Position numbers and translations under genes: made by a program
Shown here: positions 12,701 through 25,054 of the stretch, piece after piece
Numbering within the stretch: position 1 is the first letter of the stretch
Layout of the letters: every line of letters starts with the position of its first letter
Assembly (NCBI GenBank): GCA_035041965.1
Contig: JAPYMA010002941.1
Location: forward strand, 119,451-183,450
Direction of reading: 5' to 3'
From: Anisakis pegreffii
Lineage: Eukaryota; Nematoda; Chromadorea; Rhabditida; Anisakidae
Length of the DNA: 64,000 nt
Notes under the pieces: generated by a model
What the model was told of the DNA's origin: nothing
Databases searched by the model: none
The model's input: the letters and a program-made list of their open reading frames with translations, nothing else

Positions 12701-13361
12701 AGGGACGGGGAAAATCGGAGACGAAAATTTTCGGGGACGATGCCGAAAATGTTTGCGACTCGAAAATGACTTTAACTTTTCATTATGAAAAGAGAAAATG
12801 ACATTATCAAAAATCATTATCAAAAACGACCAGCTGAGTGTAATAAGCACAAATGAGTTCAACGATACAATGACACAACAAGACAACGGCACATCATATC
12901 ATGATACAAATTAATCACGCAGTTTCAGTGGAGAATAGTGAACGCCGACTAGCAAACCCGTGAACGTTCAACAATTCAATGTAAAAACGGATACAATCAA
13001 TATAAACGGATCAGTTGGAATGGAGAGTTTAGAAGATAGAATAGTCTCGTGGAAGCACAAATCAAGTCAGAGTCAATTGCATGAGTTGTACGACTCAGCT
13101 TTTGAACAATTTTAGATAATCTGACCGGTTCGATCACAGAAGCCATCATAGTCATGAAAAATTCCGGATTCGGTAAGGATACCGAAACTCGAACCACCAA
13201 TAAACAATTGAATTATCCCAGGAAAACAATATGAAGTGACATTCCAAATATCGCACACATATATTACATACTCAAAACTAGTATTCATTTAAACTGGAAG
13301 AACTGAGGAAGTCGAAAATGACTATTAGGCCCACAATCCATCAAGCCTTTCAAGGAACACT
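9754..13361. other. Intergenic DNA with repeats, no gene recognised
   Basis: This holds the TTTTTGATCAAAA-containing segments (about 10319-10362 and 11470-11535), the hexamer array at 11555-11662, and a GGGACG-rich degenerate stretch near 12670-12750. Open frames here (for example 12892-12560 minus) are of chance length and show no motif. Confidence 0.4.
11555..11662 (+). repeat. Degenerate hexamer array ending in TTAGGC: interstitial telomere-like repeat
   Basis: Eighteen hexamers follow each other in strict 6-nt register: AGGCTC, AAGCTC, AGTCTC and ATGCTC variants (four ATGCTC in a row), ending in three AGGCTT units, which is TTAGGC permuted. TTAGGC is the nematode telomere unit. The array is open in several frames and therefore yields serine- or leucine-rich pseudo-ORFs on both strands, which are not genes. 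Confidence 0.8.
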
Positions 13362-14268
13362 CTAGGAGCAGGCAAGTTCAGAGAGGGGAATCTCTTTATC
13401 CTGTAGACTCGGCGATGTGATCAGAATTCGTGGTGGAGCTGGACGTTGTTGGGTTCCATATTCAAGACCATTCGCAGTTGCTGCAAATTCCTTTTGTTAA
13501 TTGGATCTGTTATAAGATTTTGAAAAAATTTTTCAACAGCAATAGCGTACAGCAACAATGTGGTTTCTTGAGCAATCGCCTCATACACTACGATGTCAAA
13601 TCGAGAGCCTCACACTCATTGCAAAACATCACGTTTTATGCTGCTAATTTCTTGATGGAAATCTTGCAATCAGTGCCCAAAATGCTTATCCGAGTCGAGA
13701 TTCACGAGAAATTAAGTCATGTTATACGTACATATAGGCAGGTGGTGATTTACCTAAACAAGACCAGCTGTGTGTTGGGTGGATTTGTGCGTGTTTTTGG
13801 TGCATATTTGTGCGTATGTGCGTACATGGAGGAGTATCAATTGAGCTGATTATTGAGGCATTGTGCGGCAATTTCTGATGAAGGCGTTTGATATGGCTGC
13901 ACTCGTAAATTTCTAGCTTCCCAGACGCTTTGACTGTCGGGATTCCAGATTTTTGAGCAACAAGAACAACAACAATAACAACAATTTCTTTTCGCATACT
14001 CTCGGTTCGTCGGCTGCAGTCAAAAATCCGGTTTATAACGATAATAAGAAGTGCACTGACTTGTGGTGTTCGGTATTGTTTTGGTGGTGCCATTGTCCAC
14101 AAAGCCACGCTGTTTTCGATGCATATTCAGTGAGAGTACACGACGTCTTTGATGTCTTCGAATCAGGAAGTAAAAAACACAGACTAGAAGTGTCACCGCA
14201 GCAAGACAAATCAGCACGCCTATCACACCCAATACTATCGGATTGATATTCTCCAGATGAAGAACCAT
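13362..14268 (-). CDS. Single-pass membrane protein with basic juxtamembrane motif, unknown family
   Basis: Exons on the minus strand: 14268-14061, 13933-13754 and 13480-13362; about 168 aa with both introns in phase 1. Residues about 11-36 form one strong membrane segment (PIVLGVIGVLICLAAVTLLV...), immediately followed by RRHQRRR. This suggests a short outside N-terminus and a cytoplasmic tail of about 125 residues. The tail is polar; its last exon reads ANGLEYGTQQRPAPPRILI and ends PLSELACS-stop. Donors are GTC AGT (14060) and GTAAAT (13753); acceptors are GACAG and TTTGCAG. The opposite-strand frame at 13430-13849 is antisense to exon 3 and intron 2 and was not called. No signal peptide precedes the membrane segment. 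No homologue was recognised, so the function is unknown. Confidence 0.55.
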
Positions 14269-16962
14269 CTTCGTCTTATCGACGTCACTTCTTTACAATC
14301 GTTTCGGTGCGTTTTTAAGATTCCTTTCACGCTCGTCTCGTCCCGTTTCGATTCAGTTCAATTGCTGTGATTTTACTCGGTATTTTTCGACGATTGGATT
14401 TCTTCCCTTTTTATCTCATTAAGTTTCCTTGTTGAAAAGCCACTTTGATTGATGAATATGATATTATTATGATTGCCAATATTTTTGTTGTAGTCGATGT
14501 TGTTGCTGCTTTATTCAAAAATCTGATCCAAGATCGATTAGTTGATGGTCGATTCGATCGATCGATCAGTCAGAGTCGTGGATGATCTGACAAATCATGC
14601 ATCTGAATCAACATCCAAAACAGCAACAAACAAAAACGAAACGACGCGAAGAATACGGAATCGAGCATGGCAATCGTGAATCGTGATAAGCAAATCGGCC
14701 GAAAACATTCACCGTCGGTTTTCAGCGAAATTGGAGCAAACAACTGATATTAGATAAGGAAATGTGCCAGGTGGTACGGCGTATCAATGAGCAAACGACG
14801 AGTGATCATTACTAATCAACTGACGATTTAGAAGATTCATGGGATTAACCGTAAATTTTAGCTTAAAAGAAAATAGAATGGTATCTCACGAATAATACAA
14901 AATGGTATTACTACATTGCGTCTCACAACATTACTACATTGCATCTCACAACATTTCCAGTGGAAAAGAAATCCCAACAAAACCACCGAATTTGAAAAGA
15001 GACAAGAGAATCGACCCACTCAATTACTTCATTCATAAGCCCATATCAATACTATCAAATAGGCTTATTATTGAAATACGATGAACGCAGCAATGGTCCT
15101 ATTAGTGGTTGTTGTTCGTGGCAATAGAATAATGAAATAAACTAAAACATGTAATATCGACTGATTGAATGTGACACTATCGATGAATGCCACCAGAAAA
15201 ATCAATCACAATAATAATCAACAAGTATTTTGAAAATATATGCGCCATGAAATTAACATAAACCGATTTCGTTCACGTCCTCGTCAATGGTGCCATACCA
15301 AAACTTCAACTGAATAATGATAATATCGATGAACGCTTAGTGGACGCTTAGTCACTGCAATCCAATCATCTGATTTATCATCGAAATAATTGAAATACCA
15401 ACAGAACATACCTCTTTTTGATTATGATTGTACTATTAAACAGTCAGTAAAGACATTCAACAGTTGCTGTGTTGTGCTCGAATCAAATGAACATGAATTA
15501 AGGCATAATCTGACGAGACTTGGCGCGATTGAAACGATGAACTACAAGACGATCAGTCGTGATCTATGATGATAAAATCAGACCAAACAGTTCGTTCGAA
15601 ATGCGGAGAATTGTGAATTTTTTCGAAGATGAAATTGAAGTAGAGCTTGGAACTCATCTGCTTCTTCATTTCCCGTTCTCCTCACCAGCCAGCATTTCAA
15701 AGCAGAGTTGTAACCCAAAAACTTGATTTTCTCACAAACAGATTACATTAATTAAACTTGACAGTAACCAACTATTATAGTGCACAAACAGTTGAAATAT
15801 GTGAGTGACAACCAGGCGACTGATTTACTTAAGAATGTTTCACTAAGGACACATTACATTGATCAGATTATTGCTATAATTAATCGGAACAATCCAATGG
15901 TATCAATGAAAATTAGTACTTTGATTTCAATTTCAAGCCATTCAAGCAAACCGGTCGTGGATGATTTAAGTAAACCAGTCGCCTTCACATTTTCGTGTTG
16001 TTATATAGTTCAATTTTGAGTGAAGTAAAGCATAAGTCACTTTATCACGTGAATCAAATGCACATAACAATCATGTTTGCATCATTGTCACTCAACTCAT
16101 CACTGTAGGCTATTCATCAAATGATAACCAAAGTAAACAGAACGCGAATATTCAGATGAATTCGAATGATCAGTTTGCATCGCTGATCACTTCTTTTACT
16201 AAACGATCATTTCAATCGATTTTACGAGACCCAAAAGAATTGCTAAAAGATACTGCTACGGACCTTATCAAAGTGTCAAAATGTCACATTATTGGTTAGC
16301 GTTGAACTGTAAAAATTGAAAAGTTAGTATTACGTAAAATAATTCGAAGGAAAATTATCACATGAAAAGATAGTTTTTCGCAGACTTTCGGGTAAATTTA
16401 TCATAAGTATTGACTCAAATGAATAAACAGCATTGACTGTCACAAAGAAGAACATTCGTGTAATCCTTTTTATCAACAGTACGATCACCTCGATGTGTTT
16501 TCAATTCCGATATGGTATCAGAATCAGATGAGTTCGAATCAAACGGCTTCAGTCAGCAAAGCCCAATATAATCTGATGAAATCCGATGAAGCCGTAAAAT
16601 GATTACTGATCTAATGCAATTGATCCCATTGATGCTATGTTTATTGATACGCTGAATGCTGATTCTGTGGTGTTGCTGCCCACAATCCAGATTGATACTG
16701 CACACAATCATCCCGACGAACGCTTGACAAAAAAAAAACTAGTTTCGTAGGTCATAAATATTCAAAACTTGAAGGATTGAAGACAGCCACATACATGTTT
16801 CATGAGAATACTCAGAAAAATTCAATAGAATTGGAAATGCAGTCAGCAATCCTCTGAAAAACCTCCGTTTATCTACAAACAAGAATTTTTGCTCGTTGAT
16901 TTTGTTTACTGCCTTGTTGTATGCTTCATTCAAATTATTTTGTTCTTTTTTTGTTAAATTAG
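14269..16962. other. Intergenic DNA, no gene recognised
   Basis: Positions 14269-14800 probably contain the promoter of the divergent-facing membrane protein gene; a TGACGTC core lies at about 14281-14287. A short exon-like segment at about 15813-15899 (plus; after ACCAG, ending at GTATCA) reads ATDLLKNVSLRTHYIDQII. It could belong to the next gene, but could not be joined to it in phase. Confidence 0.35.
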
Positions 16963-17961
16963 AAACTTGTTACTTTACGGTGCAAACAAACGGGAAAATC
17001 TTAACTATTCACTCGAATTAACCATTGATAAAGCGGTTGCTCATTTTATTGTTCTCTTCGTCGAACTTCATCTAATGAAGTTGCAACGGGACAATGGTAA
17101 TTTTAGTCTTATCGATGAGGCAAGTACTGCCGGAAATGTAACCTCATCTAGTTGTAAGAGATGATATGATATGGAAATTTTCATTTTTAGTAATGTTGTT
17201 CTGATTTTTAGTTGAGAACATCGGTTTGCTCTAATGAGCCTGCTGTTTCATGAGCTTTTTGATTGCGGCATGCGTAGAATATTGATCTACTGACTTCATA
17301 CTGATCTACTATGTGCAGTTATTGTAGAATAGGAGCGAAACATTTGGCATTCAAGATTTTAATTCAACTTATCTTAATTCAATTCAAACCATAACATCAA
17401 TCTAGTTCTTTCCTGGAGTTGTTGATTATGTGGTGCATTAGATAATCTTCAATCAGCTGTGTGTTCACAGCGAAATTAGCCTCAAAATTCTATGATACTA
17501 CATTAGAAACCTAAGCGAAAATCTAATTTGCATATTGATATTCCTAATCTTCGTTTAGAATGCGAAATTGACGAATTCATTAAATATGCCCGTTTACATG
17601 GATATGGAATGTGTACGTCAGCCAACATCATCAGTGAAACGTCACTTTCAAACGAAATCAGCATCAGAAATGAAATTTCCTGTAAAACGTTAATGAAGCA
17701 ACATTGAGAATTGAGATTTTTAGACGATATGTTCTCCATTTTAGAACTTCTCTCGTCAGGATCGCTACACTGGCATTTGGATAAACAGTTTAAGAATGAA
17801 TACTTCGACACAGAGCTCGATCAAAAATCTCGATTTGTTCACGTTTGTTTGGGTAGTTCTTAAGTTCTACAATCTTTCAGTATTCAGAAGCGTTTCAAAA
17901 ACAAGCAATTTCTTATCTATGGGAGATAATCGAGCAGAAGCTAAACATTCTCTTGAATTGA
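16963..17961 (+). CDS. Possible multi-exon gene of unknown function, 5' end not found
   Basis: Model exons on the plus strand: 16963-17119, 17507-17681, 17724-17836 and 17881-17961, phase-consistent and ending in TGA. The first contains KAVAHFIVLFVELHLMKLQ. The third contains DMFSILELLSSGSLHWHLDK and the last contains AFQKQAISYLWEIIEQ; the helical, mixed-charge composition looks coding. The model needs one GC-AG intron (GAG then GCAAGT at 17120), which is the usual GC-donor context, and one 44-nt intron (17837-17880). If that intron is not spliced, the protein ends at the TAA at 17861-17863 instead. No family was recognised and no start codon was identified upstream. Confidence 0.3.
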
Positions 17962-18981
17962 ATCCCAGATGCCCTTTTTTTATCACTAACAGTGAGATAG
18001 TACATGCTCAATTACGAGTACTGAAACACCATCATTTGCCCTCGTTATTGGAAGGAATACATCGACTCATAGAAATCTTATCGTTTGATTTCGTCGGTAT
18101 TCAGAAGAAGCTTCTTGCTCCCATTTCTTGAAAAATGTGACATCAGACTCTCATTGAAGTCGGAGAATTTTCACCTTACATTGAACAGTGATGAATGATA
18201 TAGTCCAATTTCTTAACGTAGTTTAATGATTTTAACGGCTCTGTGATGAGACAACTCAATTGTTAGGCACCATTTAGTCAAGTTTTTGCACTGCTTCACC
18301 TCAGAGCAGCATTTATTCTTCCCCGATGATTCTGTGCTAAGTAGGCTCCTGAATGCGGTAACGGTGAAATTTACGCAAATGTGACTCCGAAAATGAAGTT
18401 GTTCTTCCATCGTATCGACTCAGCTGCTGCAGAGGTTAGAAATAATTCCAATTGTTCACGCAACAACTTCTCAGCTATTGGTTTAGCGAGCTCAGTTAAT
18501 CTTTAGTTTTGAGATTGTTATCTTCAAACTATCACTAGGATCGGCTTTGATATGAGAGCTTTTTAGATTTCCTTAAGCGGACAGAGCATACTCTCGCCTA
18601 TCAGAAGATTATAAATTCTCTATTTTATGTGCTAGTCATCTGCTTGTCAATATTTCATTAAGCATGCTAGGTATATACCTGCCACAATTTGCTAAATATA
18701 TGCTCGTTTGATGTCCAATAAAGCCACAATACAATATTATGCAGAAGCCTATAATTTTTGCCCAATGGCATGTTCGAATCTCGCCTTGAGGACATCGATT
18801 TTTTTTCGCTTTGAATGATTGAACACATTATTGGACCAAAAAATTCCTCTACGTATGACGACAAGGCAAATTCTCTTATTCTCGAGATAGTTCTTTATTT
18901 ATTCACAAATATCACTCCTAATCACGCATTTGCTATAAAGATAGCAAAATGACGATTTTTCAATTGCAGTACCGATTTCAG
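17962..18981. other. Intergenic DNA, no gene recognised
   Basis: Only chance-length open frames are present on both strands. The right end should hold the promoter or trans-splice region of the small membrane protein gene that follows. Confidence 0.35.
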
Positions 18982-18990
18982 AGATTGCTT

Positions 18991-20155
18991 ATGGAAATCG
19001 CTATTTTTGATATTATCCTGTTGGCGTTGTTCATTGTTGTCTTCATATGGATAGCAATAAATCAAATGTTGAAGTTGAATCAGATCAGGCAATTGGCTCT
19101 CCGGCAATCGCAAACAAATACTAAGGTATGACTGGTTCCTGTTACTTTGAACGGTTCGAACCAAGTTGCGACATGCTTGAATTTCTTCTCTAATCACTAG
19201 TGGAGATTATATGATGAGCAAAATTTCACTGATCTTTTGATTTTGCTGATAAATCGTTATCATGTTTGGTGATATCATTAGCCTAATTACTGTTATTACT
19301 GTTTTTATCGTTCTACGATTATTTTATGTCAGGTTACGTTCAGTACTGACAGTATTAGTCGTGTTGCTATTTTTGTTAGTATTTTCATTGTTAGCACAGT
19401 TATAATCGTTCAGTTTTCGCTCTTATTGTTAACGCAATGAGCCTAATTGATACCCGTAGAGCATAAGCAAGAAAATAGAAATTTTCATAATAAATCAAAC
19501 TAAGCGGAAAAAAATTTCAATGCTCCATTGATAATATCCAATTGCATGCAATCGATACGCTGTTGGTGCGTTTCCGCACAATATTACGTGCTAAAACAAT
19601 TCCTGAGAATTTACTGCGCTTGAATTATGCGTTCATGCAGAATCCATCTAACTAATTTTCTGTCCATTGTTGTCGTTTCTGCATCAGATTCCGTTCTCTT
19701 CAAGCACTTAACTAAATTCATGTGTGTTCGTCACAGATATTGATTGCTGAAATTGAATTGTTGAGGCGACAACGACATTTGAATAATGAGCGAAATAAAA
19801 ATGCAATGATGTTGCTATCTGCTGAAGAGAAACATAATCATGTAAAGGTCAGTATTGATGAAAGATTTGCACTACGTTTCGCTAGCATTTCCCATGTTCT
19901 AGTGTGTGATATTGAGTTAATCATGCGAAATGTATTATTATATTTCAACGAGATACGCATTCACATTTGAAGGTGTGGCAAAATTTGTTCACCAAATTCA
20001 CAAGTTATCACAAAGAAATCGCTGTTCAGTCGCTCTTTCCGGACGATTTTCGAAAGGACATTACGGATAAGAGAAGATTTTGGCAATTGATTCTAAGTGG
20101 TGAGCGATCACAAGACCGGATCCGTCTAGAACCACGCGTCGAAAGTCCAATCTGA
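18991..20155 (+). CDS. Small membrane-anchored coiled-coil protein, unknown family
   Basis: Exons on the plus strand: 18991-19125, 19737-19847 and 20030-20155; 123 aa. Both introns are phase 0. The ATG lies 9 nt after a GATTTCAG acceptor (exon edge 18982), consistent with trans-splicing. Residues about 4-24 (AIFDIILLALFIVVFIWIAI) form a single N-terminal membrane anchor. Residues about 27-75 are rich in Q, N, R and E with heptad-like leucines (IAEIELLRRQRHLNNERNKN), suggesting a coiled coil. The C-terminal exon is charged (LFPDDFRKDITDKRRFWQL) and ends RVESPI-stop. A GTGAGC inside the last exon (20100) could be a further donor, but read-through gives a natural stop. The likely topology is membrane-anchored with a cytoplasmic tail. 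The function is not recognised. Confidence 0.5.
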
Positions 20156-20488
20156 AAATGTGGCCGAAATTTTCGCAAACCTTTAGCTTCAGACTCGTGA
20201 CAGCATTGCATCCTTACCACGATCAACAATACGCGAAAACTTTCAGTGAGCTTAACTGTTTTTCATGATCTGTTGTAGTATTGAACTGTATAGGACGATA
20301 ATATTTATGCTTGAGAAAAATCTGATAAGTTAGATAAATTGAATCATTTGTTGTGCAAATTGGTTGCTTCTTATTCTGATGCTGTGGTTCTTTCTTCAAC
20401 GTGGTTGTTTTTGATGCCATTGTTATGACTGTAACATTTGGTTGGTCTACAGTTCGCGATTTTAATCACTCCCATGCCATTGTTCTTC

Positions 20489-20931
20489 TCATTGTGATTT
20501 CCGTTTGTTCATTTCATAACTAATTCCGCTTGATTTGAAGTCGTTTCTATTTGCTGTAACGTCTTATTCCCGTTTCCGTCATAATGTTATTAACTTCCTC
20601 GATTATATTTTAATGTTTTTAAAGGAATGCTTGCGAATGAGTGTCAGTGAACCAAATCATGAACATTTCGGTAAGTGAATATCCGTGCGCATCCATTCGC
20701 TTACTTTTTAGCAGTTCACGATAATGATATTGTTCCGAAAGGTTGCAGATATTTTTAAAGAACTGAGCAGTATGGCAACATTTTAGGCAGCTTAACTTGA
20801 TGGGCAACATTTTGCATGCTGTTCCATTAATCACGCAATCAGCTTTGCACTGACTGGAACATTTCATCGCACCATAGCAACGCAAAGCGAGTGGGCGATG
20901 CAAAATTCGGAAGTTTTGTCTTTTTTCCGTG
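20489..20931 (-). CDS. 3' exons of a cysteine-rich protein gene, 5' end not found
   Basis: Exon 20931-20705 follows CTAATGCAG, is open for 75 codons and ends at a consensus GTAAGC donor. Exon 20553-20489 follows GACGTTACAG, fits in phase 1 and ends at TGA. The first exon is packed with cysteines: RCYGAMKCSSQCKADC, NGTACKMLP, LSCLKCC and NICN, ten in about 50 residues. That is typical of a disulfide-rich secreted or extracellular domain. The tail is basic and polar (NDFKSSGISYEMNKRKSQ-stop). The gene converges on the plus-strand gene ending at 20155. No signal peptide exon was located upstream, so secretion is inferred only from cysteine content. A weaker plus-strand exon reading overlaps here. 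Confidence 0.4.
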
Positions 20932-23900
20932 CTGCATTAGAGAACATTTTACGTCATCGACATTCACGGAATTGCACGGCCGAAAATTGTGCTTGGCTCG
21001 TGCAATCGAATGCGAATATGTTTTATTGCATCTAAGAAGACGAAACCTCGAAGATGCGTGTACTTTTGTATGTTGCCTGATGTTTGCGTATAATTAAATT
21101 CTATCCACAATTGGATATTCGGCCACTTTGAATTCTTGTAAACGCAACATTTATGCATTAGTGGTACTCAACTACCGCAGACTGGAAATCTTGAGCCGAT
21201 TAAGACTCGCGCGGTTGTTGATAAGTCGATAGACTGATGATGAAATATCTTTAAACTTCAATTTCCATTTCCTATGACCTGTTGTCAAATGATTCTAATT
21301 GTAAGTGCTTTCTCAATTTGGCATACATTTATTAATATTGCACCTATCAAGTGATAATTTTCCCCAAACATTCTATCGAGAACTATGAACCGAAACGAGA
21401 TTTAAACTAACTCAAAATGTATTCACGAAGACAAATTTACATGAAAACTTAAAATACTTGAGATCTTTATGCTTCTTATCGCCATAGCATCGAGTGTGTG
21501 TAAATGGTCGAATCAAATTATTGCTAGATCAACTTTCCTGTATTTTAGTACTACCTGCACTATTATTAGTGATATGCTGATATTATGCAACAGTTGAGGC
21601 TGCATTATCTCTTCTTTTGACCACAGAAGAAGATTTGATGATTAACATTCATGAGCTAGAATCTTATGAAGACTTAATGATGGTGATGATTAGATCTCAG
21701 TTGGGTATTAGATTTTTAGCGAATAAACAAAAAATCCACTTAACTTGATAGTCAGACAAATGTGAGGATCGACAAAATCCATTAGAAGCATTCGATGTGT
21801 GCAATATTAATATTAAACTTTTTAAACTCACTTATTCCTAATACCTAATGCGCATTAGTCAGTAGCTAATGCTGTTGAAAATTTTGCAGTGGTTTAGAAA
21901 TCTTCTGTGGCGTTCCAATTGCCTCGTTTGCACTTTTTAGAAGCAAACTTAATCCGAGACTGGTTGTTTAGTCATTCATTTACATGTATCAATGAATTTT
22001 AATGAAACACTTAGTCTTTTACTCTTTTACGTGATCAAACAGCAAGAATGTTGTGCAAATATTATGTTGAAAGAAATTCTAAAATTCTCACCAAAATCAC
22101 TCTCTCTCTTCTGGTCCCATTCATCCGCAAAATTTATCACATTCGTTCAGTTTTATCAACTTCAAAAGCCACACATATATAAACTAAGTATAGCTCGGCT
22201 TTCATAGAGTTGGTCCACTTTCATAATCCAATTGAGCATTTCTATTATGGTTGAATTGAAAGTTGAGAAGAAAATAAAAGGAAATTGGCAAAAATTCTCG
22301 TTTGCAATGAAGTAAACAATCCGCATTTCTCTATAGATATAAATTTTTGGTTGCTCTATTTATCCCTAGACACCAACTAATTAACTGATTTCATTAGGAA
22401 TGTTTTTTCGGCATATTTCCCGAGCCTGTAAAGGCGGCTACATGCTCATCTACGTGCATAGACAGCGAACGTATCGATTGAAGAATTGTCGTCGTCGTCG
22501 TCGTCGTCGTTTCGAAATTTTCGTTCGAACATCTTCTAAGATGTAAGGAGTCAATCATCAATCTCATTGAATGGCATCATTGAATTCGCAAATTCTATGC
22601 GATGATTGAAGCGCACTTTTCAGTCGTCACACACTCACAGCAGCATTCAATTCAAAAATATTCGATTTGAGATATCATTCATATTTTACTTCATCTGTGC
22701 CTCAACCTAAACGCATGGAGCAGCATCCAGCATGCACACACACACACAACAACAACAGTTTGTCTCATGTGCAATATGCTTGCTTCACTTAATTGCTTCA
22801 ACGCTGCTTCCACTATTGATTCCATCTCGTTTGGTCGCTAACAAATAAAGAGATCTCAATTTCAACCACTTCACATCTCCTTGTGTTCATAATTCAGTTC
22901 CTTTTCTCAGAAAAACACCCGAAACGAACAATCTCTTCGTCATCTGTTTTGAAATCATATTTTGAAATGGTCGATTTTTCATTGAACTGTCGAACATCCC
23001 ATTTGTTCGATTGTCTCTTTTGCTTTGATCTTCTTTCTAGACTTCCGTCCATCTTAGTAATTTCCCTCACTTAAGTGGATCATTGCTCAAGATATTCGAA
23101 CCTTTAATTGCGAGTGGTATTCGAATTGAAATGTTCGATACAAATTAGACTAATTGTAAGTGATCTCAGTCCTGAATTTATAATACCCGAAAAATCCAAT
23201 AGTAAATTCAATGTCCTCAGATAAATCATCTAAAAGCGATAAGGGTGATATAAATGTTCACAGAAAACGTATACAGATTAGAATAAATCTGTTCGACGAA
23301 TCTAATGTAAATAAATGTGTGTGTGTATCCAAATAAATAATCATCTATTATATTGGATACTTTAATTAATGAAACGAATAATAAAGGCATATCATGTGAA
23401 TTGGCAAACGCAAAGATTTATGTGCAGTCGTACCAAAAGTGCAAACAGAGATCCAAATCTAAAATAAATGTGCAAAAGTTTTCAGTCAATAAAGCGATTT
23501 TTCATATGGTATTCGGTTTTTTTTCGGAAATTTTACGGAGCCAGCAGCTGGAAATTCTAGCACGATGAAGTGCTATTTTCAGTTCATAAAACTGACAGCG
23601 ACGACAATAAAAACTATAATATTTAATAATTGTATATCACATTATTTTGAGTACGTGAGATACTTTTCGATTCAACGATAAATTCAATGCTTTTCTGACT
23701 AGTTCTTGGATAGTTTTGGTTCATTTCTTGCAGCCGCGGAGATTACAATGAGCTGGGAGTTGCAGCAAATTCAAGATAAAGAAACCCTTATGGATGATTG
23801 CTGAATCGATTCTGATTTATGAGTGAGCGCTTTGTCGCTTAAGTTTATTTTTATTCCATTCATTACGGTAATAATGAACAGTGCTGTATGCCACTATATT

Positions 23901-25054
23901 TTGCTAGTAGGTCAGCACTTATCGATCGATTACCAGATCAATTTTCATCGATGGATATTGCTGATTAGAAGCTTTTTCACATAAAGGTAGTTGTTGATCT
24001 AACTGATTGTGAGTCATTCTTGAATGCTTTTTCATGATGCATCTTGTGCTCTTGATAAACTCAGTGTGAAATTGTAAGCTTCTCATCTGAATGCGATCAC
24101 TTAAATTGTTACTCGCAATATTCATTGATCATATTTATCATCTCGCTACTTGGCTCTCTGAACATTGCCATAGAAATTGGTGGTGGATAATTTGTGTTGA
24201 TAATGAACTTTGGTAACTTGACGTCGAAACTTCTGGATCAATTTGTTGTCACTTTTATCTTATCCAGTAAAGAGAGTAATCCATAATCACGTCACACTCA
24301 AAGAACACTCTGATTCATATGACACAACATTCAACAACCAACCACTTCTGAAGTGTTTCTTAGTGGCAATTAAATTCTTTCGTCTTTTCAGCTTTTCGAG
24401 GAGAAGAACTAAAAATAACGAACGATGCGTTGAATCTTGAATCTCATAATCGCAATCAAATCTGAATACCTTCACATGCAGTTCGGTTATGGTGAGATTA
24501 ATTGTCTTCGTAACGATAGATTAGCGGGATGCAATCTGATTTCATCGATGTTGCTAAAAGGCTTCACACTAGGAACGGAGTCAATTGATTGCTATAAAAA
24601 TCCTCAACCGATGAACACTCCTGGCATTTTCTTTTACGTACACTCAGCAAATGCTGTCGCATAGAACAAAAAACGTTCTGAAGTGTGTGTGAGTGTCTAT
24701 TCGGTTGTCGTTTACTTGTTCTCCTTCGAGAGTAGACGCACATAAAAATTAATGATCACAAATCAACGATCATCTGCAATAAACGAGCTGATTTGCGAGT
24801 GCCAATATTCTTCGAAATCGCTTCGGTTATATCACATAAATCAAACATTTGAATTGAACATTCCTTCAGTTTCATTTGGGAATTTTTGAACAGAACTGAG
24901 TGCCTCTTCTTGAGTTTATATATAGCAATTATTCAATGAATACTTTGTTGCATGACAACTACACTTCTTGTATAGAAGAATATTTTATGAGCACTTGTTT
25001 ATGTTACATTGCCGTGTCTGACTCATCAATTTTGCAGTCTCATTCGTTCATTCT
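20932..25054. other. Intergenic or intronic DNA, no gene recognised
   Basis: Upstream exons of the cysteine-rich gene may lie here. A plus-strand segment at 24482-24663 is open for 60 codons after CACATGCAG and ends in TAG. A minus-strand ATG frame lies at 24125-23919. Both are of a length expected by chance, and neither could be joined to other exons. A GTC triplet run lies at 22488-22510. Confidence 0.3.
22488..22510 (+). repeat. GTC trinucleotide microsatellite
   Basis: Seven and two-thirds perfect GTC (TCG/CGT) units. In one frame this reads as an arginine run in an unsupported short ORF. Confidence 0.9.

Noticed and set aside
13430..13849. Plus-strand 139-codon ORF
   Set aside because: It is antisense to the last exon and intron 2 of the minus-strand membrane protein gene, which has phase-consistent exons and a membrane segment.
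18770..18790. GTTCGAATC-like tRNA B-box
   Set aside because: No matching A-box, acceptor stem or cloverleaf around it.
24482..24663. Plus-strand C-terminal-like exon after CACATGCAG
   Set aside because: Composition looks coding, but its length is within chance and no upstream exon could be joined in phase.
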